Assembly: GCA_014730345.1 (NCBI GenBank)
Contig: WJIJ01000042.1
Coordinates: 1-36,517 of the forward strand
Length of the DNA: 36,517 bases
Source of the DNA: Candidatus Zixiibacteriota bacterium
Lineage (GTDB): Bacteria; Zixibacteria; MSB-5A5; UM-FILTER-46-8
Direction: 5' to 3'
Translations under genes and position numbers: made by a program
Shown here: one piece after another, positions 8,938-15,901 of the stretch
Numbering within the stretch: position 1 is the first letter of the stretch
Layout of the letters: each line of letters starts with the position of its first letter
The notes under the pieces: generated by a model
The model's input: only the letters and a program-made list of their open reading frames with translations
Told to the model about the DNA's origin: nothing
Databases searched by the model: none

Positions 8938-9894
8938 ATGACAGTTTTAGATAGATTTTTCGAAAAGGATAGAGCCGCGCTTTCGCGGATTATTTCTTTT
9001 ATAGAGAATCGCGAGGATGGATACCTTAGACTATTATCCAGGCTTTACCCGAACTGCGGCAAGGGATATAAAATCGGAATCACCGGTCCTCCCGGAGCCG
9101 GAAAATCGACGCTGGTCGATAAATTAGCTTCATATTACCTGGAGGAAGGTCATTCGGTGGGGATTATTGCCGTTGATCCAACATCACCTTTTACCGGCGG
9201 CGCTCTTCTCGGCGACAGGATCAGGATGCAGGAATTGTCCGGTAAGGGAGAAGTTTTCATCCGCTCCATGGCCACTCGTGGTTCCGGCGGGGGATTAGCG
9301 GCGGCTACCCGCGAAGTTTCAATGGTAATGGACGCCTTTGGTTGCGATATCGTTATCATAGAGACTGTTGGCGTAGGGCAGGTTGAACTTGATATCGCGG
9401 AGGTCTGCAACACAACAGTTGTGGTCCTTGTGCCTGAATCGGGCGATGGTGTTCAAACGCTTAAGGCCGGTTTGATGGAAATAGCTAATATTTTCGCGGT
9501 AAACAAAGCGGACCGCCAGGGGAGTGGGAGGTTGGTGTCGGAAATACGCCATATGCTGGATACCCGCCAGAAACGCGACGACTGGAATCTCCCGGTTGTA
9601 AAAACCGAAGCCGTAAATAATGTGGGTATAGAAGGTTTAAAAGGAAAAATAGACCTGCATCGCGAATTCCTTCTCAGCCAGAAATCAGCTGAAGAAAGGT
9701 TGATGGAACGCGCCCGTTATGAATTGAACATGATAACCAGGAACAGGATTATCGACACCGTGGTGCCGGAACTTCTCGATGAGCAAACTGTTAATTATTA
9801 TGCCAGAATTATATCTGAAGGCGAGGTGGATCCCTATTCTGTTGCCGAAGAACTCGTCTCGGGTATTGATATAAAGAAAAAGGTTAAAGTTTAA
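8938..9894 (+). CDS. meaB: Methylmalonyl-CoA mutase-associated GTPase MeaB (ArgK/MMAA family)
   Basis: A 318-residue G3E P-loop GTPase that gates cobalamin delivery to, and protects or reactivates, methylmalonyl-CoA mutase. The Walker A motif 'GPPGAGKST' is near residues 50-58. Other family signatures are '[21 protein letters not shown]' (a 21-residue stretch, given here in parts: 'VDPTSPF', '[10 protein letters not shown]'), '[10 protein letters not shown]', '[11 protein letters not shown]' (G3-type) and 'VNKAD' (G4). The C-terminal helical dimerization arm is present ('[10 protein letters not shown]...'). Length matches the family. It begins immediately after the recJ stop and ends 17 bases before the mutase large subunit, the classic mutase-chaperone linkage. 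The older name argK (arginine transport kinase) does not fit this context. Confidence 0.95.
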   Translation: MTVLDRFFEKDRAALSRIISFIENREDGYLRLLSRLYPNCGKGYKIGITGPPGAGKSTLVDKLASYYLEEGHSVGIIAVDPTSPFTGGALLGDRIRMQELSGKGEVFIRSMATRGSGGGLAAATREVSMVMDAFGCDIVIIETVGVGQVELDIAEVCNTTVVVLVPESGDGVQTLKAGLMEIANIFAVNKADRQGSGRLVSEIRHMLDTRQKRDDWNLPVVKTEAVNNVGIEGLKGKIDLHREFLLSQKSAEERLMERARYELNMITRNRIIDTVVPELLDEQTVNYYARIISEGEVDPYSVAEELVSGIDIKKKVKV

Positions 9895-9911
9895 AGAATA
9901 CAGGTGATCTG

Positions 9912-11636
9912 ATGGATAAAGATACAGTAATGAATTCCCAAGCGAAAGATACTGCTGATTCAGAACACAAAAAGGATTTTAAAAAGGCGATGGCCGAGTG
10001 GCAGGAGAAATTCGCCAACGCTAAGTTTAAAGTTGACAGGAAATTTACTACCGGTTCGATGGAGGAAGTTAATCCTCTATACACCCCGGTGGATACGGGC
10101 GGTATCGAGGATGTTGGTCCCGAATATATGAATAAAATTGGTTTCCCCGGCGAGTATCCATATACCCGGGGCGTACAAACCAATGTCTACCGCGGGAAAA
10201 TTTGGACTATGCGCCAGTTCAGCGGTTTCGCCACTCCCAAAGAAACCAATGAACGTTACCATTACCTTTTGAAAAACGGTCAGACAGGTCTTTCGGTTGC
10301 ATTTGACCTTCCCACGCTGATGGGTTACGATTCAGACAGCCCCCGCTCCAAAGGCGAGATAGGGGTGTGTGGGGTCGCGGTGGATACGCTCCAGGACATG
10401 GAGATAATCTTCGACGGCATCCCCCTCGATAAAATTTCCACCTCCATGACCATTAATGCTCCATCGTCGATTCTTTTGGCCATGTATTGTGTAGTGGCCG
10501 AGAAACAAAACGTGCCCCTGGAGAAAATTACCGGTACTCTGCAAAATGATATACTTAAAGAATATATAGCCCAGAAGGAATGGATTTATCCGCCGGAACC
10601 TTCCATAAGGCTTATTACCGATATAATGGAATTCTGCGCTCAAAACATTCCCCGGTATAATACTATTTCAATTTCAGGTTATCATATCCGCGAAGCCGGA
10701 GCTACAGCCGCGCAGGAGTTGGCGTTTACACTCGCTGATGGATTTTGCTATGTAGAAAGCGGAATTGCCGCGGGGCTCGATGTCGATGAATTCGCCCCGA
10801 GGTTGTCATTCTTTTTCAACTCCCATCTTGATTTCTTCGAGGAGATAGCCAAGTACCGGGCGGCACGGAGAATATGGGCGAAACGGATGAAGGAGAAATA
10901 CGGCGCGAAGAAGAAACAATCTTTACTGATGAGATTCCACACCCAGACCGCGGGATGCACTTTGACCGCTCAACAGCCGGAGAATAATATTATCCGTACC
11001 GCTTACCAGGCATTGTCCGGAGTTCTCGGCGGCACCCAGTCATTGCATACCAATTCCATGGATGAAACCCTCGCTCTTCCCTCGGAAAAGGCGGTTACTA
11101 TCGCCTTGCGTACGCAACAACTTATCAGCGAAGAGACCGGGGTGGTCAATACCATCGATCCCCTCGCGGGTTCATATTTCGTGGAAGCTCTGACCGACCG
11201 TCTTGAACAGCAAGCCGAAGCGTATTTCGATGAGATCGAAAAACGCGGCGGGGTTTTAAAGTGCATCGAGGAAGGGTTTTTCCAGAGAGAACTCGCTGAT
11301 TCCGCATACCGTTACCAGCAGGAACTGGATAAGAATGAGCGGATAATCGTGGGCGTGAATAAATATGTCCACGAGAACGAGGAAATCGAAATCCCCATCC
11401 TGGAAATCGATGAGAAGGTCGCAATAAATCAGGTAGCTTCTCTCAACAAAGTTAAAGAAAACAGGGACAACGATAAAGTGTCGAGGTCGCTTGAGGACCT
11501 GCGCAAGGTTATTCAGACCAATGAAAACCACATGCCCGCGTTATTGGAGTGTGTGCGATGTTATGCCACTGAAGGCGAAATAGTGGATATAATGAGATCT
11601 GTGTTCGGAGAATACAACGAACCTCCTATTATCTAA
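9912..11636 (+). CDS. Methylmalonyl-CoA mutase, catalytic (alpha-type, N-terminal) subunit
   Basis: A 574-residue TIM-barrel substrate-binding subunit that interconverts (R)-methylmalonyl-CoA and succinyl-CoA with adenosylcobalamin. Family landmarks are 'YPYTRGVQ' and '[10 protein letters not shown]' near the N-terminus, '[20 protein letters not shown]', '[10 protein letters not shown]', '[11 protein letters not shown]', '[20 protein letters not shown]' and '[14 protein letters not shown]'. The first about 50 residues are charged and extra to the core. It lacks a cobalamin domain, so the enzyme is of the split type; the B12 subunit is encoded two genes on at 12134. AGGTGA precedes the ATG. 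With MeaB this is a propionate/methylmalonyl pathway module; epimerase and propionyl-CoA carboxylase are not in the window. Confidence 0.95.
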   Translation: MDKDTVMNSQAKDTADSEHKKDFKKAMAEWQEKFANAKFKVDRKFTTGSMEEVNPLYTPVDTGGIEDVGPEYMNKIGFPGEYPYTRGVQTNVYRGKIWTMRQFSGFATPKETNERYHYLLKNGQTGLSVAFDLPTLMGYDSDSPRSKGEIGVCGVAVDTLQDMEIIFDGIPLDKISTSMTINAPSSILLAMYCVVAEKQNVPLEKITGTLQNDILKEYIAQKEWIYPPEPSIRLITDIMEFCAQNIPRYNTISISGYHIREAGATAAQELAFTLADGFCYVESGIAAGLDVDEFAPRLSFFFNSHLDFFEEIAKYRAARRIWAKRMKEKYGAKKKQSLLMRFHTQTAGCTLTAQQPENNIIRTAYQALSGVLGGTQSLHTNSMDETLALPSEKAVTIALRTQQLISEETGVVNTIDPLAGSYFVEALTDRLEQQAEAYFDEIEKRGGVLKCIEEGFFQRELADSAYRYQQELDKNERIIVGVNKYVHENEEIEIPILEIDEKVAINQVASLNKVKENRDNDKVSRSLEDLRKVIQTNENHMPALLECVRCYATEGEIVDIMRSVFGEYNEPPII

Positions 11637-11661
11637 TTTTTACAACTGGCCGGAGGTTGCC

Positions 11662-12078
11662 ATGACAAAGCGTTATTATCTTTTCGTATTGATTTTGATC
11701 GCCGCTATTGGCGTGGTTGGGGCATGTAAAAAAACTATTCCGCCTAAACCACTATCGCCGGGCAAAGTGGAAATCAATAACGAAAGCGGGCGTACGGTGA
11801 TTATCGAAAGGTATACTCATGTCCGCGGATCGGAGACTGACGAAAGAACTATAAACCGGGTACTCGTAAATGGCGCGAGCTATAACCTGGTTAACCTGAT
11901 AGACGGCACCGGTTCAAACATTTTCAAAGGCGGTGACGAGGTCGAAGTGTATTACAAATCAAGGGATACGCTCCCGGAAAATCCGACTATACCCTATTTC
12001 TCCGGCAAATGGAATACAAGGATTAACGGCAACAAAGCTATGAAACTTACCAGCGGCGGAGGAGCCGTTGACCAGTAG
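11662..12078 (+). CDS. Small putative lipoprotein inside the mutase cluster
   Basis: A 138-residue protein with a lipoprotein signal: positive 'MTKR', a hydrophobic segment, then the lipobox 'VGAC' with C22 as the predicted lipidated residue, followed by 'KKTIPPKP'. The mature part looks like a small beta-rich domain ('GKVEINNESGRTVIIERY', ending 'MKLTSGGGAVDQ'). I recognise no family. A strong GGAGG precedes the ATG. It lies 25 bases after the mutase large subunit and 55 before the small one, all on the same strand, so it is probably co-transcribed even though nothing in it suggests a role in B12 chemistry. Lack of a visible membrane-retention Asp at +2 (it is Lys) would favour outer-membrane sorting under the E. 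coli rule, whose validity here is unknown. Confidence 0.8.
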   Translation: MTKRYYLFVLILIAAIGVVGACKKTIPPKPLSPGKVEINNESGRTVIIERYTHVRGSETDERTINRVLVNGASYNLVNLIDGTGSNIFKGGDEVEVYYKSRDTLPENPTIPYFSGKWNTRINGNKAMKLTSGGGAVDQ

Positions 12079-12133
12079 GTGATTTATTAATATTTTGGAT
12101 TGAAAAATAGATTAGATTTACGAGGAATATAAG

Positions 12134-12553
12134 ATGGAGCAAAAATTTAGAATTCTACTGGCGAAACCGGGTCTTGACGGCCATGACAGGGGGGTAAAGG
12201 TTATCGCGGCCGCGTTGCGCGATGCGGGCTTCGAAGTAATCTACACCGGTCTGCGCCAGACCCCCGAACAGATTGTTAACGCGGCAGTCGAAGAGGATGT
12301 CGACGCAATCGGTGTTTCCATTCTTTCCGGCGCGCACATGACCCTTTTCCCGGCAATTAAAGAATTGATGGATGAAAAAGGATTAAAGGATGTCCTTCTA
12401 TTTGGCGGGGGTATAATTGCGGATGTGGATGCCAAAAAACTTGCGGATATGGGATGCGGACGCATTTTCGGACCCGGGACCCCGACCCCGGATGTCGTTA
12501 AATATCTGAAGGAAGCACTTCCAGGCAAAAGGGAAAAAGAGCAGATATTTTAA
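12134..12553 (+). CDS. Methylmalonyl-CoA mutase, cobalamin-binding (C-terminal) subunit
   Basis: A 139-residue Rossmann-like B12-binding subunit. The cobalamin signature DxHxxG is present as 'DGHDRG' near residues 16-21, where the histidine is the lower axial cobalt ligand; the later 'SILSGAHM' and '[10 protein letters not shown]', and '[11 protein letters not shown]' close the nucleotide-tail pocket. It corresponds to the C-terminal domain of fused mutases and to the small subunit of split mutases. GAGGA precedes the ATG. It ends the plus-strand run recJ-meaB-mutase and faces recR convergently about 110 bp on. Confidence 0.95.
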   Translation: MEQKFRILLAKPGLDGHDRGVKVIAAALRDAGFEVIYTGLRQTPEQIVNAAVEEDVDAIGVSILSGAHMTLFPAIKELMDEKGLKDVLLFGGGIIADVDAKKLADMGCGRIFGPGTPTPDVVKYLKEALPGKREKEQIF

Positions 12554-12662
12554 GACTTGGGGTTCTTCGGGGGAATTTGATTATGTATGTAAGCGGAAAT
12601 TACTTCTCCCCGCAGAAGATGGAGGGTTGTGTGTTGCCATATAATTGTCTATCGTAAATTTC

Positions 12663-13268
12663 CTATTCCTCCCGCTCCAGCGAATGCCTGTCTTGCAAGG
12701 CGCGGGTTAATGTTACAATATCCGCAAATTCCAAATCTCCGCCCAATGGCAATCCCCTCGCTATGCGGGTGACCTTAATTTTAAACGGTTTTAACAATTC
12801 CATCACATAAACTGCTGTGGCTTCTCCTTCGGTATTAGGATTGGTAGCGATTATCACTTCACTAATTCCATCTGGAATTCGCTGAATCAACTGTTTGATG
12901 CGCAGGTCATCCGGACCGATTCCGTCGAGTGGGGAGAGGTGGCCTCCGAGGACATGAAACATACCCTTGAACTCGTTTGTTTTTTCAAGAGCGAAAACGT
13001 CGGACGGTTGTTCAACCACGCAAATGGTTGAATTATCGCGGGATGAATCAGTGCAGATAATACATGGATCGTTTTCGGTAACATTCCCGCAGATCGAACA
13101 TTCGGTTATTTTGCCTTTAAGTTCATTTATGGTATTGGCTAACTCCGTCGCTTCTATTTCGGGAAGTTTCAAAACATGAAATGCCATGCGCCGGGCGGTC
13201 TTATAGCCAATGCCCGGCATACGCGCGAATTGCTTTATTAGTTTTTCAAGCAGGGGAGAGGTAAGCAT
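12663..13268 (-). CDS. recR: Recombination mediator protein RecR
   Basis: A 201-residue RecR, the full family length. The helix-hairpin-helix 'RMPGIGYKTARRMAFHVL' lies at residues 16-33, the four-cysteine zinc finger 'CSICGNVTENDPCIIC' at about 57-72, then the Toprim domain with 'ICVVEQPSDVFALE' (catalytic-type Glu), 'GGHLSPLDGIGPDDL' and 'ATNPNTEGEATAVY', and the C-terminal 'VTRIARGLPLGGDLEFAD'. With RecO/RecF it loads RecA on SSB-coated gaps. It starts 18 bases after the ebfC stop and is the last gene of dnaX-ebfC-recR. GAGG is 9 bases before the ATG. Confidence 0.97.
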   Translation of the reverse strand: MLTSPLLEKLIKQFARMPGIGYKTARRMAFHVLKLPEIEATELANTINELKGKITECSICGNVTENDPCIICTDSSRDNSTICVVEQPSDVFALEKTNEFKGMFHVLGGHLSPLDGIGPDDLRIKQLIQRIPDGISEVIIATNPNTEGEATAVYVMELLKPFKIKVTRIARGLPLGGDLEFADIVTLTRALQDRHSLEREE

Positions 13269-13286
13269 CGGTTGACCTCTCTATTT

Positions 13287-13610
13287 CTAAAACAAACCCG
13301 GCATCCCGGGGATATTCAAACCGCCGGTGAGTTTGGCCATCTGTTCCTGCTGAAGTTCGTTCGATTTTTCCTTCGCCTGATTTACCGCCGCGAGGATCAG
13401 GTCTTCGAGCATTTCGACATCATCGGGGTCCACCGTCTGCGGGTCAATCTTTATACTGGTTATGTCCCCTTTGCCATTGGCGGTTACTTTTACCATCCCG
13501 CCCCCGGCCGTACCTTCGACATTCGAATTTTCAAGTTCTTCCTGAAGTTCAGCCATTTTCTTCTGCATCTTCTGGACCTGCTTCATCATATCGCCCATGC
13601 CTTTTGCCAT
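13287..13610 (-). CDS. ebfC: YbaB/EbfC family nucleoid-associated protein
   Basis: A 107-residue DNA-binding protein of the YbaB/EbfC family, which binds DNA as a dimer and is nearly always encoded between dnaX and recR. The N-terminal helix is Met/Gln/Lys-rich ('[15 protein letters not shown]'), followed by '[18 protein letters not shown]' and a C-terminal helix ending in '[12 protein letters not shown]', the family's glycine-methionine tail. I place the start at 13610 ('[10 protein letters not shown]') rather than at an in-frame ATG 15 bases earlier, because AAAGGAG lies just before it and overlaps the earlier candidate. It is 31 bases after dnaX and 18 before recR. Confidence 0.95.
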   Translation of the reverse strand: MAKGMGDMMKQVQKMQKKMAELQEELENSNVEGTAGGGMVKVTANGKGDITSIKIDPQTVDPDDVEMLEDLILAAVNQAKEKSNELQQEQMAKLTGGLNIPGMPGLF

Positions 13611-13641
13611 GGTGTCTCCTTTCATTTATCTTTGTATAATA

Positions 13642-15315
13642 TCAATCATCATCGTTTTTACGCGGTTCCCAGTTGATCAATCTACTGTCCTCGAATTCCT
13701 CGAGAATGGAATCGACTATCCTGTCCCCGGTCGCGCCTACGCCCGGAGCGGTAATAGTTACCCTTTCACCGCTGTGGTTCTGTGTACCGGAAGTCTCGAC
13801 GTTAAACTCGAAACGAAGCGATTTGCCGAAAACTTCCCTTGTTAGTTTTTCGATAAACTTTTGGTTTGCGGGTAAATTGATGGTTTTGGCTATACCGTTG
13901 TGTGGAACTCTTAGGATTAAAATGTTTCCTTCCAGAATGCTTGGTTCGCTTCCGTTGAGATGAGCCCACAACATTTTTTTCTTTTTATTGACGCCGCTTA
14001 TAAACCTGTCCCAGTTCCGGTTAATTACATCAATATCCAATTCACCGGTCTCACTTTCATCCGCCTGGTCGTCAACTACTCTTGGAATCGCTATTACTTC
14101 ATCTTTTTTTTTTAACTCAGCCGATTGAGCGGGAGGAGTTGACTTACCAAACAGGTCCGGAGATTCTCCGCTGGTACTCGGCGCCGAAAACTCCCCTGCG
14201 AGCAGTTTTTGGATATCAATCGTCTTGTCGAGATTGCCCATCTTGATCAAAGCAAGCTCTACGGCGATCACCGGGTCTACTGTTTTACGCCTTAAACCGG
14301 AAAACAGCTCCGCGACAATGTTCAACATGCGTAGTAGCTGACCTTCATCGAATCTGTCAGCAATCGCCCTGAAATCAGGCAAAAGGTCATCGGTTATCCC
14401 GGGTATAGATTCCCCTTCAGAATTCATTTTAATTACCAGCAGGTCACGCAGGTGTTTACTCAGGCTATCCACGAAATATTCCACATTGCCGCCGGATTTA
14501 AGGTAGCTATTGAAATAATTAACGGCTTCGACCGCATTGGGTTTCGCTATTGAACTGGAAATATCGGTAAGTAATTTCGAGTTTACTAAACCGAGGACTT
14601 CGGCGGCCACCTCGGCGTCAATTTTGGTAATTCCTGTCGATATGACCTGGTCAAGCAGGGAGTAGGCATCGCGAATGCTTCCGTCCGCCTTCATACAGAT
14701 CGCTTCTATACCGCCTCTTTCGGTCTCAACTCCCTCCTTAGCGCAAATATTTTCTACTGTTTCAATTAACCTTTCCAGCGTTACCAAGCGGAAATCGAAA
14801 CGAAGGCACCTGGACATTATAGTTGCCGGAACCTTCTGGGCTTCGGTGGTGGCCAGTATAAATATACCGTGCGCCGGAGGTTCCTCGAGAGTTTTTAAAA
14901 GGGCGTTGAAAGCTTCGTTTGTAAGTTGATGGACCTCATCAATAATATATATTTTGTATTTTGCGCCGATAGGTGTGTAACGGATAGATTCCCTGAGCTG
15001 GCGGATATCATCGATACCCCTGTTGGAGGCGGCATCGATTTCGATAACATTCGGGCTGTTCGCCGAGGTAATCTCATTGCAGGAAACGCATTGGTCGCAT
15101 GGTTCACCGTCCCGGGGGTTTTCACAGTTTAACGCCTTGGAAAGTACCCTTGCTGTCGTTGTCTTTCCCGTGCCCCGTGGGCCGGCGAACAGGTAGCCGT
15201 TATGAATCCTGCCGGCGGTAACGGCGTTTTTCAGGGTTAGGGTGATATGGTCCTGCGCGACGATTTCGGAAAATGTGCGCGGGCGGTGTTTTAGCGCGAT
15301 TACTTTATAAGCCAT
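13642..15315 (-). CDS. dnaX: DNA polymerase III subunits gamma and tau
   Basis: A 557-residue clamp-loader ATPase. AAA+ features: Walker A 'GPRGTGKT' at 45-52, zinc-binding cysteines C64, C73, C76 and C79, Walker B 'IIDEVHQL' with D126-E127, sensor 1 'LATTEAQKV', and SRC motif 'SRCLRFDF'. Domain III follows to about residue 370, then a low-complexity linker and a tau-type C-terminal domain (about 430-557). In the linker, codons for L401-K404 form a run of ten A (14113-14104); both shifted frames stop within two codons, predicting a gamma form of about 405 residues. No Shine-Dalgarno sequence is visible before the ATG, which lies only 15 bases from the predicted end of the SRP RNA. Confidence 0.96.
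   Translation of the reverse strand: MAYKVIALKHRPRTFSEIVAQDHITLTLKNAVTAGRIHNGYLFAGPRGTGKTTTARVLSKALNCENPRDGEPCDQCVSCNEITSANSPNVIEIDAASNRGIDDIRQLRESIRYTPIGAKYKIYIIDEVHQLTNEAFNALLKTLEEPPAHGIFILATTEAQKVPATIMSRCLRFDFRLVTLERLIETVENICAKEGVETERGGIEAICMKADGSIRDAYSLLDQVISTGITKIDAEVAAEVLGLVNSKLLTDISSSIAKPNAVEAVNYFNSYLKSGGNVEYFVDSLSKHLRDLLVIKMNSEGESIPGITDDLLPDFRAIADRFDEGQLLRMLNIVAELFSGLRRKTVDPVIAVELALIKMGNLDKTIDIQKLLAGEFSAPSTSGESPDLFGKSTPPAQSAELKKKDEVIAIPRVVDDQADESETGELDIDVINRNWDRFISGVNKKKKMLWAHLNGSEPSILEGNILILRVPHNGIAKTINLPANQKFIEKLTREVFGKSLRFEFNVETSGTQNHSGERVTITAPGVGATGDRIVDSILEEFEDSRLINWEPRKNDDD
14104..14113 (-). promoter_or_regulatory. A10 slippage site in dnaX (predicted tau/gamma switch)
   Basis: Ten consecutive A on the coding strand within codons TTA AAA AAA AAA GAT (L401-D405). 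Gaining one A, or ribosomal -1 slippage, reads AGA TGA: stop after one residue. Losing one A, or +1, reads ATG AAG TAA: stop after two residues. No purine-rich Shine-Dalgarno-like stimulator is visible upstream, so transcriptional slippage as known for Thermus thermophilus dnaX is more likely than the E. coli-type ribosomal frameshift. Function is inferred. Confidence 0.7.
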
Positions 15316-15330
15316 AACTGCAATTTAGTT

Positions 15331-15590
15331 GTGCACCCACCTTTGGCTCTCCGCAGGCAAATGCCTTACCGTAGTTAACTCAAACCGAGCTTCCCCGCAA
15401 CACACCGGGGGTTCGCTTACCGCTGCTACCTTCCGGTCCTGACGGGGTTCGGCGATCTTCGGTTGTGCGGGACCCGGTTATCAACGCCACTTGCGGCAAG
15501 AACACAAGCCGCATCAAACCTCGGGTGGGAATTCAGCCCCGGTATAGCGGATTCCGGGTTACAGGGCACCGCTAACTCCCCGCCTAGCAC
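15331..15590 (-). ncRNA. ffs: Signal recognition particle RNA, large bacterial type
   Basis: Read on the minus strand, the helix-8 core 'GTCAGGACCGGAAGGTAGCA' is present with the GGAA tetraloop at 15434-15431, which binds Ffh. The upstream part starts with 'GTGCTAGGCGGGGAGTTAGC' and 'GGTGCCCTGTAA', and the 3' end 'GGTGGGTGCAC' can pair with the 5' end. This gives about 260 nt, that is the large (Bacillus scRNA-like, Alu-domain-containing) type rather than the about 110-nt 4.5S form. It guides membrane-protein targeting. The ends are inferred from pairing. It lies between tRNA-Ala and dnaX; a separate promoter is not evident in the about 40 bases from the tRNA, so it may be processed from a longer transcript. 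Confidence 0.92.
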
Positions 15591-15602
15591 ATATTTACAA
15601 AG

Positions 15603-15624
15603 AAAAACCGCTTATGCGGTTTTT
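15603..15624 (-). terminator. Hairpin with T-tract between tRNA-Ala and SRP RNA
   Basis: Perfect 9-bp inverted repeat AAAAACCGC (15603-15611), loop TTAT, GCGGTTTTT (15616-15624). On the minus strand it follows the tRNA by 5 bases and ends in a T-run, as for an intrinsic terminator; by symmetry it could also work on the plus strand. If fully efficient it would separate the tRNA from SRP RNA and dnaX. Confidence 0.75.
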
Positions 15625-15629
15625 CGATA

Positions 15630-15702
15630 TGGAGTTGAGGAGATTCGAACTCCCGGCCTCCTGAGTGCGATTCAGGCGCTCTCCCAGCTGAGCTACAACC
15701 CC
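15630..15702 (-). tRNA. tRNA-Ala (anticodon CGC)
   Basis: A complete 73-nt cloverleaf on the minus strand. The acceptor arm GGGGTTG/CAACTCC contains the alanine identity pair G3:U70; D arm GCTC/GAGC; anticodon arm CCTGA/TCAGG with a 7-base loop ATCGCAC, giving anticodon CGC (plus-strand 15667-15669), which reads GCG; T arm with TTCGAAT; discriminator A. The 3' CCA is not encoded and must be added enzymatically. Confidence 0.96.
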
Positions 15703-15728
15703 GTTTGTTCCGTTGAACGAAACATCGT

Positions 15729-15757
15729 ATTATATACATCATGTCGGCTGTTGGCAA
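15729..15757 (-). promoter_or_regulatory. Sigma-70-type promoter of the tRNA-Ala (and possibly SRP RNA/dnaX) unit
   Basis: On the minus strand TTGCCA at 15757-15752, a 17-base spacer and perfect TATAAT at 15734-15729. The expected start is about 15722, some 20 bases before the tRNA. Confidence 0.75.
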
Positions 15758-15846
15758 GTAATTTATAACGCATCGTCCTTAAAATGCTTATTCGCGGATG
15801 GGTATGAAGTTCCAAATTCTCCGGAAATCAGGGGTAATTGGCATTT

Positions 15847-15875
15847 AAAAAAAACGAGCCGCGTTATGCGGCTCG
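15847..15875 (-). terminator. Intrinsic terminator of the secreted beta-propeller gene
   Basis: An 8-bp perfect stem CGAGCCGC (15855-15862) / GCGGCTCG (15868-15875) with a 5-base loop. On the minus strand it is followed by eight T (15854-15847). It is 26 bases beyond the stop codon at 15902. Confidence 0.85.
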
Positions 15876-15901
15876 CTATGCAAAGATAGGTCGAGATGAA
15901 T

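Noticed and set aside
8938-9894. Annotation of this GTPase as an arginine/ornithine transport kinase (ArgK)
   Set aside because: Placement directly before methylmalonyl-CoA mutase and the G3E signatures favour MeaB.
15463-15768. A 101-codon plus-strand frame over the SRP RNA and tRNA-Ala
   Set aside because: It lies antisense to two well-supported RNA genes and has no ribosome-binding site or recognisable product.
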